Of a DNA stretch of 64,000 nt, positions 9,929 through 19,139 are shown in pieces. The position numbers and the translations under genes are program-made. The notes below the pieces were generated by a model. That model did not search any database and was not told the DNA's origin. It saw only the letters and a list, made by a program, of their open reading frames with translations. Origin of the DNA: Pediococcus claussenii ATCC BAA-344 (lineage in GTDB: Bacteria; Bacillota; Bacilli; Lactobacillales; Lactobacillaceae); assembly GCF_000237995.1 (NCBI RefSeq), contig NC_016605.1, forward strand, positions 248,001 to 312,000, given 5' to 3'. The first letter of the stretch is position 1; each line of letters starts with the position of its first letter.

Positions 9929-11057
9929 AATGCTAGGAATTATTTTAGCTGGTGGACAGGGAACGCGTTTGGGGAAACTAACTAAATCTACCGCAAAGCC
10001 TGCTGTACCTTTTGGCGGACGATACCGTATCATTGATTTCACCTTGAGTAACTGCGCAAATTCAGGCGTTAATACAGTTGGTGTTATCACTCAGTATCAG
10101 CCTTTGGAACTAAATGCCCATATTGGAAGTGGAGCCAGCTGGGGTTTAGATGAGAAAAATAGTGGGGTAACAGTATTGCAGCCATATGCTTCAAGTGAAG
10201 GCGAAAAATGGTTTGAAGGAACGGCCCACGCAATATACCAAAATATTAAATATATTGATAGTCAGAATCCAAAGTATCTACTTGTTCTTTCAGGAGACCA
10301 TATCTATAAAATGGATTATTCAAGTATGTTGGAGTACCACAAGGCAAAAAAGGCATCTCTTACAGTTGGAGTTTTACCAGTGTCAATGGAAGAAGCAAAA
10401 CGGTTTGGAATGATGAATACCGATGAAACTGATCGAATTATTGAATTTGAGGAGAAGCCAGAACATCCAAAGAGCAATAAAGCTTCAATGGGAATTTATA
10501 TTTTTAACTGGGATACCCTTCGTGAATACTTGGTTAATAGTTTCTCGACGGATAACAAATTAGAAGACTTTGGGAAAAATGTTATCCCGGCCTATCTTGC
10601 TAAAAATGAATCAGCCTATGCTTACTCATTTAGTGGGTATTGGCGAGATGTTGGAACGATTCATAGTTTGTGGCAAGCAAATATGGAATTTTTATCACCA
10701 AATAATAGCCTTAATATCAGTGACAAAAATTGGCGGATTTATTCCAAAACAGAAGCGTTACCACCAATGTTTTTAACTGATACAAGTAATGTTAATGATT
10801 CAATGGTCGTTGATAGTTGTTACGTTGCAGGCGAGGTTAATCATTCTATACTCTCACAACGGGTTTCCGTGGGTGTTGGAAGTAAGATCAAGGATAGTAT
10901 GGTAATGCCTGGTGCGGTAATTGGCAAAAATGTCACTATTGAAAAGGCGATTATTGGTGAGAATGCTATGGTCGGTGACGGAGCTCAAATTATTGGTGAG
11001 GGCGACGATATTGCTGTTGTTGGATATAACGAAGCTGTAGGAGGAAAAGAGTCATGA
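9918..11057 (+). CDS. glgC: glucose-1-phosphate adenylyltransferase, catalytic subunit
   Basis: GlgC makes ADP-glucose, the donor for glycogen synthase. The nucleotidyltransferase loop [13 protein letters not shown] is intact at the N terminus, followed by [15 protein letters not shown]. Later signatures are [21 protein letters not shown], and YWRDVGTI. A left-handed beta-helix with hexapeptide repeats fills the last 100 residues. It starts inside glgB behind AAGGAGG and ends in a 4-bp overlap with glgD. Confidence 0.95.
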   Translation: MNDEMLGIILAGGQGTRLGKLTKSTAKPAVPFGGRYRIIDFTLSNCANSGVNTVGVITQYQPLELNAHIGSGASWGLDEKNSGVTVLQPYASSEGEKWFEGTAHAIYQNIKYIDSQNPKYLLVLSGDHIYKMDYSSMLEYHKAKKASLTVGVLPVSMEEAKRFGMMNTDETDRIIEFEEKPEHPKSNKASMGIYIFNWDTLREYLVNSFSTDNKLEDFGKNVIPAYLAKNESAYAYSFSGYWRDVGTIHSLWQANMEFLSPNNSLNISDKNWRIYSKTEALPPMFLTDTSNVNDSMVVDSCYVAGEVNHSILSQRVSVGVGSKIKDSMVMPGAVIGKNVTIEKAIIGENAMVGDGAQIIGEGDDIAVVGYNEAVGGKES

Positions 11058-12223
11058 AACAAGGAAGCATGTGCGCAGTCATTAACCTAGTAGAAGATTG
11101 GGAAAATTTAAAACCATTAACGAACAATAGGCCAGTAGGAACGCTTCCTTTTGCGGGACGTTATCGGTTGATTGATTTTCCTCTGTCAGCAATTAGCAAT
11201 GCAGGGATCAGAAATGTGATGATTGAGGAACCAAGTTCGGGACGTTCCGTTCAAGACCATATTAGAAGCGGAAAAGATTGGGATATGGATACAATTCGAG
11301 GAGGAATATTTACATTCCCATATAATGATCTAGATCGGGTTTCGGACCAACGTAAAGAAGAGATAAAGTACCACTACTATGATAATGAAATCTTATATTT
11401 AAGAAAAACAAATGCTGAGTATGCGGTTGTCGTGGGTTCTCATAATGTTAGTGATATTGATTTGCAAGCATTGTTACGTTATCACCAGTCACGTGGAACA
11501 TTCTTAACAGTAGCTTATAAAAAAATGTCTATCACAGATTTAGACCCAAATAATACGGTACTGCAATTAACTTCCAAGGGAAATGCTAGTGCAGTTGTTC
11601 AAGTCGTTGAGGATAACTCGAAGCAAAAAGAACAAACCGCTGCCAAGAATTTAGATATCTACCTGATGTCGACAATGGATTTAATTGATATTTTACATGA
11701 TGCAAACCGAAAGGGAGATATAAGTGGAATTGATCAGTTATTAAAGCAAGCCGTTATGCAGCATGGAGCAAGTGCATTTGAGTACACAGGGTTCTACGCT
11801 AACATTCATGATATTAAAAGTTACTATGATGCAAGTATGAACATTCTTGATGAAGAAAACTTTCGGGCTCTTTTGTACACGCAGCGGCCAATTTATACTA
11901 AGGTTAAAAATGAGGTTCCGACCTTCTTTACGAAAGAATCTAAGGTTACAGGTAGTCTATGTGGGACTGGTGGATATGTTGAAGGGACGATTGAGCATTC
12001 AGTTGTTTTCCGAAATGTGTTAATTAATCGAAATGCAACGATTAAGAATTCTGTCATCATGCAAGGCGTTAGAATTGGGGTTGGAACAACGGTTGAAAAT
12101 GCTGTGATTGATAAAAATGTAGTAATTGGGCCAAATATGAAAATTAAAGGGACTCCAGAAAAACCAGTGGTAATTCAAAAAGATGAACATCTTTTTCACC
12201 AAAGGGAGGTCGCAAACAAATGA
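11054..12223 (+). CDS. glgD: glucose-1-phosphate adenylyltransferase regulatory subunit
   Basis: GlgD is a paralogue of GlgC found in many Firmicutes, where the two form a heteromer. The fold is kept ([15 protein letters not shown]-terminal hexapeptide repeats). The catalytic GGxGTRL loop is replaced by a degenerate N terminus ([18 protein letters not shown]), which fits a regulatory rather than catalytic role. The ATGA overlap with glgC and AGGAGG upstream give coupled translation, as expected for a 1:1 partner. Confidence 0.93.
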   Translation: MKQGSMCAVINLVEDWENLKPLTNNRPVGTLPFAGRYRLIDFPLSAISNAGIRNVMIEEPSSGRSVQDHIRSGKDWDMDTIRGGIFTFPYNDLDRVSDQRKEEIKYHYYDNEILYLRKTNAEYAVVVGSHNVSDIDLQALLRYHQSRGTFLTVAYKKMSITDLDPNNTVLQLTSKGNASAVVQVVEDNSKQKEQTAAKNLDIYLMSTMDLIDILHDANRKGDISGIDQLLKQAVMQHGASAFEYTGFYANIHDIKSYYDASMNILDEENFRALLYTQRPIYTKVKNEVPTFFTKESKVTGSLCGTGGYVEGTIEHSVVFRNVLINRNATIKNSVIMQGVRIGVGTTVENAVIDKNVVIGPNMKIKGTPEKPVVIQKDEHLFHQREVANK

Positions 12224-13668
12224 TGAAACAAAAAGTATTGTTTGCAGCAGCAGAAGCGGCGCCGTTTTATAAAACTGGTGGACTAGGGGATGTGGCGTAT
12301 GCATTACCAAAATACCTTGCACAGAGTGGTGTAGATGTCCGAGTAGTTGTACCTTACTATACAAAACTATTTCCGAAACAATATAAAACAGGGTTAGAAG
12401 ATGTAATCAGTTTTCAAATTGATATTCCGTACAGAGGACTTGTATATTGCGGAATTAAGAAGTATAAGCTCAATGATGTTAACTATTATTTCATTGATAA
12501 TGAGGAGTTTTTTGGGCGTGATAATCTATATGGATACTGGGATGATGGTGAGCGTTTTGCCTTTTTTCAACTAGCAATTTGTCGGATGATGGAAGTAATT
12601 AATTTTATTCCAGATGTTGTGCACATTAATGACTGGCATACAGCATTTGTGCCGGTTCTTTTGCGTGATAAGTTTCATTGGATTGAAAAATATAAGGGCA
12701 TCAAAACGTTACTAACAATTCATAACTTACAATTTCAAGGGATTTTTGATCCCGTTATTTTGGATACTTTGTTTGGAATGGGATGGAATTCATACACAGA
12801 TGATGGAGCTAAGTTTTACGATCAGATCAACTTTTTGAAAGGCGGAATTAATTTTGCGGATGCTGTGAATACGGTTTCACCAAGTTATGCCAGGGAAATT
12901 CAAACCCCTGAATTCGGGGAACAACTAGATGGTGTTCTGCGCAAAAATAGTTGGAAACTAAGCGGAATTATTAATGGAATAGATAGTGAGCTATATAATC
13001 CAGAAACAGACATCCAGATTAAAGCTAACTATAATGCTGCTGACTTGTCTGGAAAAGCAATTGATAAAAGTGAACTTCAAGCAGAGTTAGGATTACCGGT
13101 TGAGAATGTCCCGTTGTATGGTGTAGTTTCACGCTTGACGACTCAAAAAGGAATGGATTTATTTCTTGATACCTTGGACGATTTTTTGAGTAGACACAAG
13201 GCTCAAGTGGTTGTGTTAGGGACTGGTGATCCTGAGTTGGAACGACGATTCGAATACTATCAGAATAAGTACCCTAATCAGTTAGTGGCACAGATGAAAT
13301 TTGATATTGGACTAGCACAGCGAATATATGCTGGAAGTGATGTGTTTGTGATGCCATCAGCCTTTGAACCTTCTGGTTTGTCACAAATGATGGCGATGAG
13401 ATATGGGACACTACCATTAGTTCACGCCGTTGGTGGCTTACGGGATACGGTTATTCCATATAACGAACTTGATAAAACTGGAACAGGATTTACGTTTGAT
13501 GATTACAGATCAAATGTATTAGGGGAGATATTATCATACTCATTTAGAACATATGATGAACGTCAAACTGACTGGAAAGCATTGCAACAACAGGCGATGG
13601 AACGTGATTTTGATTGGTCTAATTCGGCACAGGACTATCTGAACCTATATGATAACTTAGCGGAATAA
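12220..13668 (+). CDS. glgA: glycogen synthase (ADP-glucose dependent)
   Basis: GlgA (GT5) extends glycogen from ADP-glucose. The N terminus has the ADP-glucose contact FYKTGGLGDVAYALP near residue 17. HINDWHTAFVP and LTIHNLQFQG follow, and the C-terminal Rossmann domain carries SRLTTQKG and PSAFEPSGLSQM with the conserved Glu. The 482-residue length is normal. It overlaps glgD by 4 bp, with GGGAGG upstream; ATG 12223 is an equally plausible start one codon later. Confidence 0.95.
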   Translation: MMKQKVLFAAAEAAPFYKTGGLGDVAYALPKYLAQSGVDVRVVVPYYTKLFPKQYKTGLEDVISFQIDIPYRGLVYCGIKKYKLNDVNYYFIDNEEFFGRDNLYGYWDDGERFAFFQLAICRMMEVINFIPDVVHINDWHTAFVPVLLRDKFHWIEKYKGIKTLLTIHNLQFQGIFDPVILDTLFGMGWNSYTDDGAKFYDQINFLKGGINFADAVNTVSPSYAREIQTPEFGEQLDGVLRKNSWKLSGIINGIDSELYNPETDIQIKANYNAADLSGKAIDKSELQAELGLPVENVPLYGVVSRLTTQKGMDLFLDTLDDFLSRHKAQVVVLGTGDPELERRFEYYQNKYPNQLVAQMKFDIGLAQRIYAGSDVFVMPSAFEPSGLSQMMAMRYGTLPLVHAVGGLRDTVIPYNELDKTGTGFTFDDYRSNVLGEILSYSFRTYDERQTDWKALQQQAMERDFDWSNSAQDYLNLYDNLAE

Positions 13669-13783
13669 AGTCACTTAGCACTTTTGACATTCACCAGAAA
13701 AATAAGATGTACCCAATTGTTTTAGGATGAGTGTTAAAGAACTTAAGTAAGACAATCAATTGTGACAAGGAAAGGTTGGCGTT

Positions 13784-16195
13784 ATGGCTATAAACTTAAC
13801 CAAAAATCAATTTAAAGAAGATTTTTTGAATGAAATTCATGCGGCGTATGCTACGGATTTGGATGGGACCTCTGCATTTGATCAATTTACGGTATTAGGC
13901 AGATTGATTAATCACTATAACGGAAGGAATTATGCTAAAACCACAAAAAAATATTTTGAAGAAGATCAAAAGGAAGTTTATTACTTTTCGATCGAGTTTT
14001 TGCCGGGGCGCATGTTGAAATCAAACTTGCTTAATTTAGGAATTTTAAACGTGGTACGAGAGGGAATCACGGATTTAGGATTAGACTTCGGGGGAATTGT
14101 TGAATCTGAACCAGATCCTGGGCTTGGAAATGGCGGACTAGGTAGACTTGCAGCTTGCTTTATGGATTCGATGGCCAGTATCGGAATGGCAGGAAACGGG
14201 AATGGAATTAGATATCGTTACGGATTATTCAAACAGGTTTTTATTAATGGGTATCAGGTAGAGCTTGAAGATGATTGGTTAAAAAACGGAAATGTTTGGG
14301 AAATAAGACGTGAAAACAAAGCCTGTCTAGTACGATTTGGTGGCAATGTTTGGATGCGACCGACGACAAATAATCGACTTGAGGCGGTTTATGAAAATAC
14401 AGAGGACGTTTTAGCGGTACCGTATGACACAGGAATGATCGGATACCAAAATGATGTTACTAATACATTAAGGTTATGGTCCGCTGAAGTTCCTCCGGCT
14501 GGTAATGAGAAATACTATACTCATGAACAACGTGACCGAATTTCACAAATTACACAGGTTTTATATCCCGATGATTCTAGTATGGAGGGTAGGATTCTAA
14601 GGTTACGTCAAGAGTATTTCTTCTCTTCAGCCGGTATCCAAAGCATCATTCGTTTTTATCGTAAGAATCACAAGACAATGGATGAATTGCCTAAACAGGT
14701 TGCAGTTCATATTAACGATACGCATCCTACACTTGTTATTCCTGAAATGATGCGCATATTAATGGACGAATGTGAACTCGGATGGGATCAAGCATGGAAG
14801 CTGACTACGGAATGTATGAGCTATACTAATCATACAATTTTGCAGGAAGCGCTAGAAAAGTGGCAAATTGAAATATTTAAAGAACTCTTGCCACGTATTT
14901 ATCAGATTGTGGAAGAAATTGACCGCCGTTACCGTGAGGAAATGCTTCCTAAATATGGAGAAGACATTGTAAATCAAACGGCACCACTTGGCGATGGTCA
15001 GGTTAGAATGGCCTATTTGGCAGTAATTGGAAGCCATAGTGTAAATGGAGTGGCTCCCTTGCATACGGAACTATTAGAAAAAGATGTTTTAAAAGAATTG
15101 TTTTACATCTATCCAACTCGATTTAATAATAAAACAAACGGAATTACTGACCGCCGCTGGGTACAAATTTCAAATGAACCACTTTCAAATCTTATTGATA
15201 GTGCAATTGGCAAGGAGTGGAGAAACAATCCTAAGCAAATGGAGTTATTAGGCCAGTATAGTGATGATGATGACTTTCTTGAAAAGTTTGCTAACGCTAA
15301 AAAGAATAATAAGATCGCTTTCGCTAAGTTTGTAAAAGAAACAATGGACATCGAGATTGATCCAGAAGCAATTTTTGATGTTCAAATCAAACGATTGCAT
15401 GCTTATAAACGACAGCTATTGCATGTGTTAGAAATCATTAGGGAATATTTGCAGATCAAAGATAATCCTCAAGCGCCTTTTACAAAACGGGTGCATATTT
15501 TTGGGGCAAAGGCTGCACCAAGTTACTTTTATGCCAAGGAAATTATTAAAATTATAAACGCACTTGCAGAACTAGTTAATAATGATCCAGAAATAAATGA
15601 CAAATTAAAAGTAGTGTTTGTTCCCAATTACGGTGTATCAATCGCTGAAAAGATTATTCCGGCTGCGGATGTGAGTGAACAAACATCAACTGCTTCAAAA
15701 GAAGCATCGGGTACAAGCAACATGAAGTTGATGAGTAATGGTGTTTTGCTACTTGGAACGATGGATGGCGCCAATATTGATATAGTAAATGCGGCTGGTA
15801 AAAGTAATGCTTATACTTTTGGATTAACAGTTGCTCAAGTATATAACTACTATGAGAATCACAGTTACCGTTCTGTAGATTTTTATGAACAAAACGATGA
15901 ATTGAAGCGGGTATTAAATACACTAATTGATGGAACAATTCCAGGAATTAAATCAGAAGGGCAAGATGTATACGACGCTTTAATCCGCTATAACGATGAG
16001 TATTTTGTTTTAGCGGATTATGCGGATTATGTAGAAAAGCAAAAGCAGATTAGCAATGATTTTTTGAATAAAAAAGCTTGGAATAAGCGGGCACTTGCTA
16101 ATGTGACGGCTTCTGGTGAGTTTTCTTCTGATTATACAATTGAAAGGTACGGAGATGATATTTGGAACGTACCTCATACAAAAGAATTAGATTAA
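13784..16195 (+). CDS. glgP: glycogen/maltodextrin phosphorylase
   Basis: GlgP (GT35) phosphorolyses alpha-1,4-glucans to glucose-1-phosphate with pyridoxal phosphate. Typical stretches are GLGNGGLGRLAACF near residue 110, HINDTHPTLVIPE, and FDVQIKRLHAYKRQ. The C-terminal KEASGTSNMKLMSNG carries the Lys that binds the cofactor. Length 803 is standard. It follows glgA by 115 bp with no terminator, so it probably belongs to the same transcript, possibly helped by an extra weak promoter. The pairing of synthesis and breakdown genes suggests cycling of a storage polymer. Confidence 0.95.
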   Translation: MAINLTKNQFKEDFLNEIHAAYATDLDGTSAFDQFTVLGRLINHYNGRNYAKTTKKYFEEDQKEVYYFSIEFLPGRMLKSNLLNLGILNVVREGITDLGLDFGGIVESEPDPGLGNGGLGRLAACFMDSMASIGMAGNGNGIRYRYGLFKQVFINGYQVELEDDWLKNGNVWEIRRENKACLVRFGGNVWMRPTTNNRLEAVYENTEDVLAVPYDTGMIGYQNDVTNTLRLWSAEVPPAGNEKYYTHEQRDRISQITQVLYPDDSSMEGRILRLRQEYFFSSAGIQSIIRFYRKNHKTMDELPKQVAVHINDTHPTLVIPEMMRILMDECELGWDQAWKLTTECMSYTNHTILQEALEKWQIEIFKELLPRIYQIVEEIDRRYREEMLPKYGEDIVNQTAPLGDGQVRMAYLAVIGSHSVNGVAPLHTELLEKDVLKELFYIYPTRFNNKTNGITDRRWVQISNEPLSNLIDSAIGKEWRNNPKQMELLGQYSDDDDFLEKFANAKKNNKIAFAKFVKETMDIEIDPEAIFDVQIKRLHAYKRQLLHVLEIIREYLQIKDNPQAPFTKRVHIFGAKAAPSYFYAKEIIKIINALAELVNNDPEINDKLKVVFVPNYGVSIAEKIIPAADVSEQTSTASKEASGTSNMKLMSNGVLLLGTMDGANIDIVNAAGKSNAYTFGLTVAQVYNYYENHSYRSVDFYEQNDELKRVLNTLIDGTIPGIKSEGQDVYDALIRYNDEYFVLADYADYVEKQKQISNDFLNKKAWNKRALANVTASGEFSSDYTIERYGDDIWNVPHTKELD

Positions 16196-16217
16196 GTTGT
16201 GACAGGTGGAATTTAAT

Positions 16218-18020
16218 ATGAACCCAGTAATTGAATATGATTCATTCCAAACTAAGAACAAAAAACCGTTTGGAGCAGTTTTGCATGGGACAGAGATTCA
16301 ATTTGCAATCTCAATTCATAATTTGGATGTGGTTCAGATTAGTTTGCAGGTTGACCAAGATGGACACTGGGACACTGAAAAGTCAGTTCAAATGACGCCA
16401 AGCGGCGATGACCAAAATCGCTTTGTAGGTGCCTTTCGTCCGAATATTTCAGGGCTTTATTTCTATTACTTTAAGATTCAAACAGATACCGCAACCTTAT
16501 ATTATGGGTGTGTAAATGGTGGCTTTGGTGGACCGGGTACTGTGTATCAAAATAGAGCGCAGGTTCAAATGTATCAGATAACTTGTCTGGCTGAAGTTGA
16601 AACGATTCCTGAGTGGTATCAAAATGCCGTCTTTTATCATATTTTTGTGGATCGCTTTAGTAACGGTAACCCTGATGATCAAGTCAATCAACCAAAGGCA
16701 AACAGTTTTATTTATGGGCGAAAAACGGACTTACCTGTCTACATTCGTAATAGTCAAAATGACATATTACGGTGGGATTTTTATGGTGGTAATTTAAAAG
16801 GTATTGAGCAAAAGCTCCCATATTTGGCCGATTTAGGGGTCACAGCTTTATATTTAAGTCCAATTTTTGAAGCGCGAAGCAATCATCGCTATGATACGGG
16901 TGATTACTTTAAAATTGATGGAATATTAGGGACGTTAGCTGATTTTGATCACTTGCTAAGTAAAATTCACCAAATGGGAATGCATGTAGTTCTTGATGGA
17001 GTTTTTAATCACGTTGGAGCAGATTCTAAATACTTTAATTTATGGAAATCATATGAAAACGACGGAGCGGTTCAGTCGGTAAACAGTCCTTATTATAGCT
17101 GGTTTGATTTCCTGAAATATCCAACAGATTATAAAAGCTGGTGGGGAATTAAAGATTTACCGACTATTAATAAAGACGAAGTATCCTACCAAAATTATAT
17201 TTATGGTAATGATGATTCAGTTTTAAATTACTGGACTAGTCGTGGCGTAGATGGCTGGCGTTTGGATGTTGCAGATGAATTGCCTGACAGTTTTATTGGT
17301 GGAATTAGAAAAGCAGTTTCACAATATCCCGAAAGGGTGGTTATAGGTGAAGTCTGGGAAGATGCGTCGCATAAAGTTGCATACAATCAACGTAGACATT
17401 ATTTAGAGGGTGGCATGCTTCAAGCAACAATGAACTATCCGCTTCGAGAATTAATCATTAATACGTTGAATAGAAAGATAAAGCCACGTGGTTGGTGGCG
17501 TCGATTAGGAACATTGCAGGAGAATTATCCCCAAACTGCTTTTAATAATGCGCTCAATAATATTGGAACGCATGATACAGAACGTATACTAACGGCGGTT
17601 GGAAATGACAAAACGTTGTTACTGAATGCAATGTGGTTATTGTTTAGCTTGCCGGGGACACCATGTTTGTATTATGCAGATGAAACAGGAATGTTGGGGG
17701 GAACAGATCCAGAAAATAGGGCATTTTATCCATGGGGACATGAGGATCAGGAAATATTATCTGAGGTGAAAAAAGCGATTATTTGGAGAAAGCATCACAA
17801 TTGGATTAACAAAGCTCAATTTACACCGTTTTACATTGAGGATACGGTGATTGGATTGCGATACCAGTCAGAAGATAATCAGTTATCTGTTTTGCTGAAT
17901 GTAACGGAAAGCGATCAAGACGTAGAGCTGGCGGATGTGATTGGCATTGATGGGAGTACGATTATTAGAGATGGTAAGAGTGTGATCAGTTTTAAAAAAA
18001 GACAAATGCTGATGTTTTAA
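16218..18020 (+). CDS. GH13 alpha-glucan hydrolase (neopullulanase / cyclomaltodextrinase / maltogenic amylase type)
   Basis: An intracellular alpha-glucan hydrolase without a signal peptide. An N-terminal CBM34-like beta domain (about 1-120) is followed by a GH13 barrel. The four conserved regions are DGVFNHVG, GWRLDVADEL (nucleophile Asp), IGEVWED (acid Glu) and NNIGTHDTERI (Asp). The domain order and 600-residue length fit subfamily GH13_20, which cuts alpha-1,4 and some alpha-1,6 links. ATG 16218 is spaced 8 bp from AGGTGG; the GTG at 16206 lies inside that site. As last glg gene it corresponds in place to the amylopullulanase-like gene of other Lactobacillus glycogen operons, where it would debranch limit dextrins left by GlgP. 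Confidence 0.9.
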   Translation: MNPVIEYDSFQTKNKKPFGAVLHGTEIQFAISIHNLDVVQISLQVDQDGHWDTEKSVQMTPSGDDQNRFVGAFRPNISGLYFYYFKIQTDTATLYYGCVNGGFGGPGTVYQNRAQVQMYQITCLAEVETIPEWYQNAVFYHIFVDRFSNGNPDDQVNQPKANSFIYGRKTDLPVYIRNSQNDILRWDFYGGNLKGIEQKLPYLADLGVTALYLSPIFEARSNHRYDTGDYFKIDGILGTLADFDHLLSKIHQMGMHVVLDGVFNHVGADSKYFNLWKSYENDGAVQSVNSPYYSWFDFLKYPTDYKSWWGIKDLPTINKDEVSYQNYIYGNDDSVLNYWTSRGVDGWRLDVADELPDSFIGGIRKAVSQYPERVVIGEVWEDASHKVAYNQRRHYLEGGMLQATMNYPLRELIINTLNRKIKPRGWWRRLGTLQENYPQTAFNNALNNIGTHDTERILTAVGNDKTLLLNAMWLLFSLPGTPCLYYADETGMLGGTDPENRAFYPWGHEDQEILSEVKKAIIWRKHHNWINKAQFTPFYIEDTVIGLRYQSEDNQLSVLLNVTESDQDVELADVIGIDGSTIIRDGKSVISFKKRQMLMF

Positions 18021-18045
18021 GTGGGAGTAAGACTGCTTACGGCGG

Positions 18046-18255
18046 AAATGCGTTTCACAAGTCAGTCCTCTGCGCGCAACCTGTAACAAGAACCATGACC
18101 TACCCGTCATAATTCTTGCCAGTTCCTATGAGGCGTACTTCGCCCATAGGAATGGACAACGTACAAGTATTAAACTTTGTGGAACAAGGCATACCTTGCT
18201 GGACGAGCTAGTGCCAGTTCCTGCTCAAGAACAACCCGAATTGTTATACGCTCTA
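18046..18255 (+). repeat. interspersed hairpin repeat, copy A (with 95-bp extra segment)
   Basis: Two modules are repeated in copy B just downstream. Module 1 (18046-18121) contains a hairpin CAAGAA-cc-ATGAC-CTACCC-GTCAT-aa-TTCTTG at 18087-18118. Module 2 (18217-18255) is CTCAAGAACAACCCGAATTG and flanks. Between them lie about 95 bp absent from copy B, with a second strong hairpin TTCCTATGaGGCG...CGCCcATAGGAA at 18123-18152. The core hairpin recurs, inverted, near 59.1 kb. No ORF is carried. Confidence 0.85.
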
Positions 18256-18276
18256 GCCGATCCTATTTTTATAGTA

Positions 18277-18396
18277 GAAACGCGTTCCACAAGTCAGTTC
18301 TCTGCGCACAACCTGTAACAAGAACCATGACCTAACCCGTCATAATTCTTGCCACTAGTTGCTGCTCAAGAACAACCCGACTTGTTACACGCTCTA
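18277..18396 (+). repeat. interspersed hairpin repeat, copy B
   Basis: Direct repeat of copy A: module 1 at 18277-18354, module 2 at 18358-18396, almost identical to A but without A's middle segment. The hairpin CAAGAA-cc-ATGAC-CTAACCC-GTCAT-aa-TTCTTG lies at 18319-18351. The copy ends just before the probable pth promoter. The stretch 18021-18572 holds no gene beyond these repeats and the pth leader. Confidence 0.87.
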
Positions 18397-18403
18397 TTGA
18401 TAA

Positions 18404-18572
18404 TGTGCTAAAATGAATAGAAATAAACGTACAGTATTGTGGGATTTGGACTTGCAAGTTCATTTCCCACCTTTTGGTTATCAGAAAACTGGTGAATAAT
18501 TATGGGTGTCCATAAGTTCACTGGTCTTTTCTGCGTTATACAACTATTGTGCAGGGAGAAAAGGTGTAAACA
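18404..18572 (+). promoter_or_regulatory. probable promoter and structured leader of pth-mfd
   Basis: An extended -10 element TGTG-C-TAAAAT lies at 18404-18414; the -35 is weak. The leader then folds into GTGGGA...TCCCAC (18439-18470) with an inner ACTTGCAAGT. Next is a perfect TTATGG/CCATAA hairpin near 18500-18515. Last is a stem pairing CTTTTCTGC (18526-18534) with GCAG..GAAAAG (18551-18563), which covers the purine-rich ribosome-binding region of pth. Regulation by this fold is inference. Confidence 0.5.
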
Positions 18573-19130
18573 ATGAAGATGATTGTTGGTTTAGGAAATA
18601 TTGGACCAAAGTACGATCAAACTAGGCATAATACTGGTTTTATGGTCATAGATCAAATGGCTAAGGAATATCAGGTTACAAACTTTAAGAATCAAAGTGA
18701 AGCACTGGTTGGTGATTTTAGGTTTAACGGAGAAAAAATTCTGTTAGTAAAGCCAACAACTTACATGAACGAATCGGGGCGTGCTGTTCGTCCTTTGATG
18801 GATTATTATGATATTCCGATTGAGGACGTGATAGTTGCGTATGATGATATGGATCTACCGCTTGGAAAGATTCGGTTACGACAAAAAGGATCAGCAGGTG
18901 GACATAACGGGATAAAGAGTCTAATTGCACATTTAGGTACAGCTGAATTTAATCGTATTAAGGTTGGTATCGAACATCCCAAGCAGCAATCAGTTGTTGA
19001 TTATGTTTTAGGTCGGTTCATGCCAGATCAACGAATTGAATTTGATTTGGGAGTCGACAAAGCAGTTAAGGCATTAAATGGCTGGCTTGAGAATCAGAGT
19101 TTTAGTAAATTAATGAGTGAATTTAATTAG
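18573..19130 (+). CDS. pth: peptidyl-tRNA hydrolase
   Basis: Pth releases peptides from prematurely dropped peptidyl-tRNA. The N-terminal signature IVGLGNIGPKYDQTRHNTGF carries the catalytic His near residue 20. KPTTYMNESGRAV and YDDMDLPLGKIRLRQKGSAGGHNG (family signature 2) follow. Length 185 is typical. It begins the conserved Firmicutes order pth-mfd and precedes mfd by 9 bp. Confidence 0.96.
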   Translation: MKMIVGLGNIGPKYDQTRHNTGFMVIDQMAKEYQVTNFKNQSEALVGDFRFNGEKILLVKPTTYMNESGRAVRPLMDYYDIPIEDVIVAYDDMDLPLGKIRLRQKGSAGGHNGIKSLIAHLGTAEFNRIKVGIEHPKQQSVVDYVLGRFMPDQRIEFDLGVDKAVKALNGWLENQSFSKLMSEFN

Positions 19131-19139
19131 GAAGATAGA

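Noticed and set aside
13669-13783. Separate promoter for glgP
   Set aside because: A TTGACA-like sequence is present but no acceptable -10 follows at the right distance, and there is no terminator after glgA.
18046-18396. Attachment site or insertion-sequence ends
   Set aside because: The duplications are direct, but no integrase, transposase or target duplication is present, and the structure fits a hairpin repeat family better.
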